DNA of 64,000 nucleotides from Foetidibacter luteolus. Lineage in GTDB: Bacteria > Bacteroidota > Bacteroidia > Chitinophagales > Chitinophagaceae. Location of the stretch: positions 1 through 64,000 of the forward strand of contig NZ_VVIP01000017.1 of assembly GCF_009650435.1 (NCBI RefSeq). The letters run 5' to 3'. The position numbers and the translations under genes are program-made. The notes under the pieces are model-generated. The model ran no database searches. It was not told where the DNA came from and saw nothing but the letters and a program-made list of their open reading frames with translations. Positions 59,903 to 64,000 of this stretch are shown in pieces (the stretch's first letter is position 1; each line of letters starts with the position of its first letter).

Positions 59903-60385
59903 ATGAAAACCTTTAAATCAAGCAGAACTAATCATTTTCCTTATATTATAAAACATTGGCTGATAACATTTGGCATTGCTACGTTACCTGTAATTTATGA
60001 TCAATTGTTCAATAGCCATTTGATTAAGGATTCGTATTATTACATAGTTGCCGCTGTTTTAATAGCACGGGTCTATAGGGATGCTGATACATACAGAATA
60101 CTCCAAATAGACATTGACTATGATAAGCAGTTAATTGCTTTTTATTACAAAACTTTTTTCTCTGGCCTACGGAAACGAGTGCTTTTATTTAATAATGCAA
60201 GACTTGAAGTAATTAACAAAAGAGCATACAACACAGAAAAACAAACGCCTGTTAAACTCTATTTCTTTAAAAATAAATTGGAAATATTTGAAATCAGTAA
60301 TAGCAAAGACGGCTTTTCCTATAAAACCATTGGTGATATAAGTACGGCAATAGCATCAATTCCATTACCGGCAACCACTCTGTAG
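59903..60385 (+). CDS. Hypothetical membrane protein with PH-like region
   Basis: The 160-residue product has two hydrophobic segments (about 16-34 and 44-60) and a soluble C-terminal part with alternating strands (IDIDYDKQLIAFYYKTFFSGLRKRVLLFNNARLEVINKR). That region looks like a small beta-barrel of bPH type. No family name can be assigned. It is AT-rich and stands alone, 37 nt after the T9SS-domain gene, so they may be co-transcribed. Confidence 0.55.
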   Translation: MKTFKSSRTNHFPYIIKHWLITFGIATLPVIYDQLFNSHLIKDSYYYIVAAVLIARVYRDADTYRILQIDIDYDKQLIAFYYKTFFSGLRKRVLLFNNARLEVINKRAYNTEKQTPVKLYFFKNKLEIFEISNSKDGFSYKTIGDISTAIASIPLPATTL

Positions 60386-60614
60386 CCACTGATTTAAGCG
60401 TATAAAACATTGTTTCTTACTACCTCAATAAGAACGGATACACAAATTTTTAAGTTCACCTTTGTAGGCGAATCCTTGCTACCGATACCCAATGCAGTTC
60501 TGCCTTGTTCCTTAAGATAACTTTCAACAACTCCCCCTCAAAAAATTCTTAGTTCCATAAAAGGTAACAACCTTATAAATAAATGATTGTTACTTTGCCA
60601 TAAATCATTCAACA
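60386..60614. other. Intergenic, no gene found
   Basis: Nothing coding was seen. A near-consensus -7 element (TTACTTTGC) lies about 20 nt before the bshA start. Confidence 0.4.
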
Positions 60615-61754
60615 ATGAGAATAGGGATTGTGTGCTACCCCACTTTTGGCGGTAGCGGCGTACTGGCTACAGAACTTGGAAAGGCTTTGGCAGACAAAGG
60701 GCATTCAGTACATTTCATAACTTACCAGCAGCCGGTAAGGCTAAATATCTTCAGTGCAAACATTTATTATCATGAGGTTAGGGTACCCACTTATCCTTTG
60801 TTTGATTACCCGCCTTACGAAGTGGCACTGGCAAGTACCATGGTAGATGTAATACTTAACCACGACCTTGATTTGCTGCATGTACATTATGCCATACCCC
60901 ATGCCTCCGCTGCATATATGGCCCAACAGATTGTAAAACAAAAAAGCGGCAGGAACATACCTTTTATTACCACGCTGCACGGTACCGATATAACACTGGT
61001 AGGAAAAAGCAAGATGTATGAACCGGTAGTCACCTTTTCAATTAACGAAAGCAATGCCATTACCGCGGTATCCAACAACCTGCGTGATGAAACCTATAAA
61101 TCTTTTGCCATTACCAAAGAGATTGAGGTTATCTACAACTTTGTTGACCTTAAGCGGTTTGACAAAAAACCGATTGATGCTTTCAGAAAGGTAATTGCAC
61201 CCAATGAAGAAAAAATTGTAGTGCATGCCTCTAACTTCAGGAAAGTAAAACGTGTAAACGATGTAATACAGGTATTCGCCGGATTGCGCCAACATGTACC
61301 TTCCAAACTGCTGCTGGTAGGTGACGGCCCTGAAAGGCCTGTGATGGAAACACTGGTAAAAACCCTTGACCTGCAGGATGATGTACGCTTTTTAGGCAAA
61401 CAGGAACAGATTGAAGAGATATATGTAATCTCTGATTTATTCCTGCTGCCCTCTGAATATGAAAGTTTTGGTTTGGCGGCGCTGGAGGCAATGGCGGCTA
61501 AAGTGCCCGTTATAAGCACCAATGCCGGTGGTTTGCCAGAAATAAATATTCACGGCAAAACCGGCTTTATGGCCAATGTTGGCGATACCAAAACCATGAC
61601 GGAACAAGCCATTGCACTGCTAAGCGATACAGAACTGCATGCTCAGTTTAAGACCGCCGCTTTTGAACAGGCGCAACAATACGATATACAGAATATTATA
61701 CCTGTGTACGAAAAATTGTATGGCAGGTTTTGCCGCATGGAATGTTATGCATAA
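60615..61754 (+). CDS. bshA: N-acetyl-alpha-D-glucosaminyl L-malate synthase BshA
   Basis: The 379-residue GT4 enzyme begins MRIGIVCYPTFGGSGVLATELGKALADKGHSVHFITYQ, the typical BshA opening. TLHGTDITLVGKS and VSNNLRDETYKSFAI follow, then PSEYESFGLAALEAMAAKVPVISTNAGGLPE (the E-x7-E region of GT4). BshA joins L-malate and GlcNAc from UDP-GlcNAc as the first step of bacillithiol synthesis. The lysis of the ring to BshB and the ligation by BshC are not encoded here. Length is standard. A terminator follows. Confidence 0.95.
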   Translation: MRIGIVCYPTFGGSGVLATELGKALADKGHSVHFITYQQPVRLNIFSANIYYHEVRVPTYPLFDYPPYEVALASTMVDVILNHDLDLLHVHYAIPHASAAYMAQQIVKQKSGRNIPFITTLHGTDITLVGKSKMYEPVVTFSINESNAITAVSNNLRDETYKSFAITKEIEVIYNFVDLKRFDKKPIDAFRKVIAPNEEKIVVHASNFRKVKRVNDVIQVFAGLRQHVPSKLLLVGDGPERPVMETLVKTLDLQDDVRFLGKQEQIEEIYVISDLFLLPSEYESFGLAALEAMAAKVPVISTNAGGLPEINIHGKTGFMANVGDTKTMTEQAIALLSDTELHAQFKTAAFEQAQQYDIQNIIPVYEKLYGRFCRMECYA

Positions 61755-61786
61755 AGTAGGCAGCACTGGGTTTAAAATGTTTTAAG

Positions 61787-61810
61787 AGAAGGGGTAGCCC
61801 TTCTTTTTTA
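61787..61810 (+). terminator. Terminator of bshA
   Basis: AGAAGGG-GTAG-CCCTTCT stem followed by TTTTTA, 33 nt after the stop codon. Confidence 0.8.
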
Positions 61811-61837
61811 TTTACAGCCTTACCTTTACCCATTATC

Positions 61838-61852
61838 TATTGCAAAGCAATA
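61838..61852 (+). promoter_or_regulatory. Palindrome at the Crp/Fnr-type gene start (possible operator)
   Basis: TATTGC-AAA-GCAATA is a perfect inverted repeat ending 4 nt before the ATG at 61857. It could be an autoregulatory site or a short ribosome-binding structure. It does not resemble the GTGAC-N4-GTCAC motif downstream. Confidence 0.35.
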
Positions 61853-61856
61853 TGCT

Positions 61857-62489
61857 ATGACAGATGAAAAAACATTGCGCCAGTTATTTCCCGGCCTTGA
61901 GGAAGGACTGTATGAAGAGTTGATGGAGCACGGCAATATTAAACAGGTGCCGGCCGGCGAAACCATGCTTGCCATTGGCCAGCCCATACGATCTACCCTG
62001 CTGGTTTTGGATGGCGTTATTAAACTGTACCAGGAAGATGGCGAGGGCAGCGAATTTTTCATCTATGATATTCAGCCCGGGCAGGCCTGTGCGGTGTCTA
62101 TGGTCTGCGCTTTTCAGCATGAAAAAAGCCAGGTAATGGCCAAAGCCTTAACAGATGTTACGGCATTAACCATACCATTGGAATACATGGACAAATGGCT
62201 GGCTAAGTATAAAACCTGGCATTACTTTGTCATCAAAACCTATCGTGCCCGCTACGAAGAACTGTTGAAGACCATTAATGAAATTGCCTTTAAAAATATG
62301 GATGAACGCCTGGAATTTTATATAAAAAACCAGGTAAAAAAGTTTGGCAACACCGTAAAACTCACCCACCAGGAAATAGCTACAGACCTTAACTCCAGCC
62401 GCGAAGTTATCAGCCGCCTGATGAAGAAAATGGAGAAGAATGGATGGATTATTATTAGCAGAAATTCGTTTGAATGGATAAAGGAGTAA
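61857..62489 (+). CDS. Crp/Fnr family transcriptional regulator
   Basis: The 210-residue protein has a cyclic-nucleotide-binding-like domain (about 10-130, TMLAIGQPIRSTLLVLDGVIKLYQEDGEGSEFFIYDIQPGQACAVSM). A dimer helix follows, then the winged helix VKLTHQEIATDLNSSREVISRLMKKMEKNGWIII with REVISR as recognition helix. Two Cys (Cys79 in GQACAVSMVC and one three residues on) lie in the sensor domain but do not match the Fnr cluster pattern. It probably controls the downstream sulfur genes, which have matching GTGAC-type palindromes upstream. Confidence 0.92.
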   Translation: MTDEKTLRQLFPGLEEGLYEELMEHGNIKQVPAGETMLAIGQPIRSTLLVLDGVIKLYQEDGEGSEFFIYDIQPGQACAVSMVCAFQHEKSQVMAKALTDVTALTIPLEYMDKWLAKYKTWHYFVIKTYRARYEELLKTINEIAFKNMDERLEFYIKNQVKKFGNTVKLTHQEIATDLNSSREVISRLMKKMEKNGWIIISRNSFEWIKE

Positions 62490-62545
62490 TGTAAGATGCA
62501 GCTATGTAAAAATGTTGTCCCGCTCACCGCGTCCTACTCACCACT

Positions 62546-62563
62546 AAGTGACAATCGTCACAG
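62546..62563 (+). promoter_or_regulatory. Crp/Fnr-type operator upstream of the TauE/SafE gene
   Basis: AAGTGAC-AATC-GTCACAG: perfect GTGAC-N4-GTCAC core, about 47 nt before the ATG of the permease gene. The same arrangement with one mismatch precedes the MBL gene. Confidence 0.6.
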
Positions 62564-62609
62564 ATAGCTTTCTGTTATCGTTTCATATTTGTGCTGCAAT
62601 TATAAGCAC

Positions 62610-63416
62610 ATGGAGATTCTTGGTTACATAGCCTCTTTATTAATTGGCATATCACTGGGACTTATTGGCAGTGGCGGCTCAATACTTACTATGCCCGTAA
62701 TGGTTTACCTGTTTGGAATACAGCCGCTGGCCGCTACTTCTTATTCCTTGTTCGTGGTTGGCTCCACAAGCCTGGTAGGCGCTGTTCAAAATTATAAGCG
62801 TGGCCTTGTAAACCTGCACACTGCGCTGCTGTTTGGGGCCAGCTCCGTTTTTACTGTTTTTGTTACAAGAAGATTTTTTATACCCCTGATACCTGGTACC
62901 CTGTTCTCCATTGGTTCGCTGGTGGTTACAGAAAACATGCTGACCATGCTGTTATTCGCCGCATTAATGATCCTTGCCGCAATATCTATGATGCGCAAGG
63001 AAGCGAACGCCCATCACCAAAGATCAGCGCCCACGAACAATACGGCAAAGTTGCTTTTATATGGCATAGGCATTGGCTTTGTTACCGGGCTATTAGGTGC
63101 CGGCGGCGGCTTTTTACTGATACCCACCCTTGTAATGCTGGCAGGCATACCCATAAAAGAAGCTATTGGTACTTCGCTGCTGATTATCGCCCTCAACTCC
63201 CTCATTGGTTTTACCGGCGATTTACAGCACCAACACATCAACTGGCGGCTGATGCTCGTTATTACAGCACTGGCCACGCCAGGCATATTTATTGGTAATG
63301 CGCTCAACAAAAAAATTTCATCAACCAGGCTAAAGAAAGCTTTTGGCTGGTTTATACTGGCAATGGGTTTATATATTGTCGCCAATGAAGTGTTCGGATC
63401 TCTAACCCATTTGTAA
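62610..63416 (+). CDS. TauE/SafE family sulfite/sulfur exporter
   Basis: From the ATG at 62610 the product has 268 residues and about eight hydrophobic helices in two related halves. GLIGSGGSILTMPVMVYLFGIQPLAATSYSLFVVGSTSLVGA and GLLGAGGGFLLIPTLVMLAGIPIKEAIGTSLLIIALNSLIGF are the two 'G.GGG....P' repeats of the family. Such proteins export sulfite, sulfoacetate or related sulfur compounds. The location between a Crp/Fnr regulator and an MBL persulfide-dioxygenase-like gene, with shared operators, indicates a sulfide/persulfide response (inference). The frame is open upstream to a TTG at 62589. Confidence 0.9.
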   Translation: MEILGYIASLLIGISLGLIGSGGSILTMPVMVYLFGIQPLAATSYSLFVVGSTSLVGAVQNYKRGLVNLHTALLFGASSVFTVFVTRRFFIPLIPGTLFSIGSLVVTENMLTMLLFAALMILAAISMMRKEANAHHQRSAPTNNTAKLLLYGIGIGFVTGLLGAGGGFLLIPTLVMLAGIPIKEAIGTSLLIIALNSLIGFTGDLQHQHINWRLMLVITALATPGIFIGNALNKKISSTRLKKAFGWFILAMGLYIVANEVFGSLTHL

Positions 63417-63459
63417 ATTAACAATCAATGTCGTCCAGTTAAGAACCAATGTAAGGTTG

Positions 63460-63530
63460 AACTTGTCGAAGATGCTTTTATGCCCCATGCTTTTCACGCA
63501 ACCGCCTTCGACAGGCCCAGGCTGACATCC
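63460..63530. repeat. Inverted repeat with the CTTCGACAGG-type arm
   Basis: CTTGTCGAAG (63462-63471) and CTTCGACAGG (63506-63515) are near-perfect inverted arms around a 34-nt loop. Arms of this type recur in many bacterial intergenic regions (from memory). Confidence 0.5.
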
Positions 63531-63569
63531 TTAACTAAACTGCATTGTATTAACAATCATCATGTTGAT

Positions 63570-63587
63570 AAGTAACCAATGTCACTT
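63570..63587 (+). promoter_or_regulatory. Crp/Fnr-type operator upstream of the MBL gene
   Basis: AAGTAAC-CAAT-GTCACTT, a palindrome with one mismatch (AAGTGAC expected on the left). Its half-site equals that upstream of the permease gene, 54 nt before the ATG. Confidence 0.6.
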
Positions 63588-63640
63588 ACCGTGCATATTT
63601 AAAACAGGAAATTTGCTTATATAAAAAACAAAACAATTTT

Positions 63641-64000
63641 ATGATAATAGAACAGATATATACCGGATGCCTGGCACAGGGCGCCTACTACATTGAAAGC
63701 TATGGAGAAGCCGCTATTGTAGACCCCTTGCGTGAAGTACAACCTTATATTGACCGTGCCGAATGCAACAGTGCAACCATTAAGTATGTGCTGGAAACGC
63801 ACTTTCACGCAGACTTTGTTTCCGGTCACCTGGACCTGGCAAAAAAGACTGGCGCAGCTATTGTATATGGCCCCACGGCGCAACCTTCTTTTGAGTTTTA
63901 CGCTGCAAAAGATGGTGAAGAATTAAAGCTTGGCAAACTAACCATTAAAGTATTACATACACCCGGCCATACCATGGAAAGCACCTGTTACCTGCTGAAA
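63641..64000 (+). CDS. MBL-fold hydrolase, persulfide-dioxygenase-like (truncated by window end)
   Basis: The frame is open from the ATG at 63641 to the window edge (120 codons). The metal-binding motif is LETHFHADFVSGH (His54, His56, Asp58, His63; the usual second His after Asp is Phe, as in other members of this group). TPGHTMESTCYLLK carries the next His ligand. Bacteroidota MBL proteins of this kind often have C-terminal rhodanese domains, which would lie beyond the window. They oxidise glutathione or bacillithiol persulfide to sulfite. BshA in the same segment and TauE/SafE next door support that role (inference). Confidence 0.82.
   Translation, partial: MIIEQIYTGCLAQGAYYIESYGEAAIVDPLREVQPYIDRAECNSATIKYVLETHFHADFVSGHLDLAKKTGAAIVYGPTAQPSFEFYAAKDGEELKLGKLTIKVLHTPGHTMESTCYLLK

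Noticed and set aside
62166..62369. Small minus frames in the Crp/Fnr gene
   Set aside because: Shadows of the plus-strand regulator with its complete domain order.
1..64000. Intact insertion sequences, prophage or transposase genes
   Set aside because: No DDE or Y1 transposase, recombinase or phage structural gene could be recognised; only remnants near position 1-700 and small repeats are present.

Overview
The window looks like a chromosomal segment of a Bacteroidota bacterium, most likely of the family Chitinophagaceae (inference from gene content). The signs are: promoters with the Bacteroidota -7 box TAnnTTTG(C) and a TTG/TTTG -33 element; a type IX secretion (T9SS) sorting domain on two proteins; a Bacteroidota-type HscA; BshA (bacillithiol synthesis); a GH97 glucosidase; CarboxypepD_reg-like domains; and many short intergenic repeat units. 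No rRNA, CRISPR array, intact insertion sequence or prophage was found. One tRNA (Lys, UUU) is present with its own promoter and terminator.

Layout. 1-1.2 kb: decayed mobile-element remnants (frameshifted relaxase piece, NUMOD1-like ORF) beside tRNA-Lys. 1.3-9 kb: short-chain dehydrogenases, a SAM hydroxide adenosyltransferase, a lipoprotein cyclophilin, an epimerase, an Rrf2 regulator and a small beta-barrel protein. 9.4-10.6 kb: a PQQ-type sugar dehydrogenase lipoprotein. 10.9-23.1 kb: two convergent operons that together look like an exopolysaccharide assembly, export and trimming system. The plus operon has a large polytopic membrane protein, an Ig-like lipoprotein and a GH5-type hydrolase. 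The minus operon has a receiver-glycosyltransferase fusion, a STAS protein, a Wzx/PelG-like flippase, a TPR plus beta-barrel protein and a GT4 glycosyltransferase. 23.2-33.6 kb: amine oxidase, TatA, an apparently Tat-exported Nif3-like protein, a T9SS propeller-like protein flanked by 76-nt inverted repeats, guanine deaminase, proline dehydrogenase and small secreted proteins. 33.7-43.4 kb: thioesterase, DoxX, RNA ligase, DusB, riboflavin synthase, a GT-C-like membrane protein, HscA and a DUF4197 lipoprotein, with dense repeat units between genes. 43.6-47.8 kb: GH97, sugar porter, thioredoxin.

48.6-53.3 kb holds the most intriguing unit: a tightly packed four-gene operon with an acyltransferase-like protein (GNAT/autoinducer-synthase/FeeM-like fold), an isoprenylcysteine methyltransferase-like membrane enzyme, a 7TMR-DISM sensor kinase and a receiver-kinase hybrid. 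A matching stand-alone receiver gene lies divergently. It has the parts expected of a make-modify-sense signalling system that I do not recognise as described.

53.6-64 kb: Mrp-type Fe-S carrier ATPase, DUF1080 protein, a predicted small RNA, an LPG-synthase-like flippase with a DUF3108 protein, a peroxiredoxin, a stand-alone T9SS domain protein, BshA, and finally a Crp/Fnr regulator followed by a TauE/SafE permease and an MBL-fold persulfide-dioxygenase-like gene cut by the window end. The last two genes share an AAGTGAC-N4-GTCACTT-like palindrome upstream, suggesting one sulfur-handling regulon.

All assignments come from reading motifs by eye; no database search was run.
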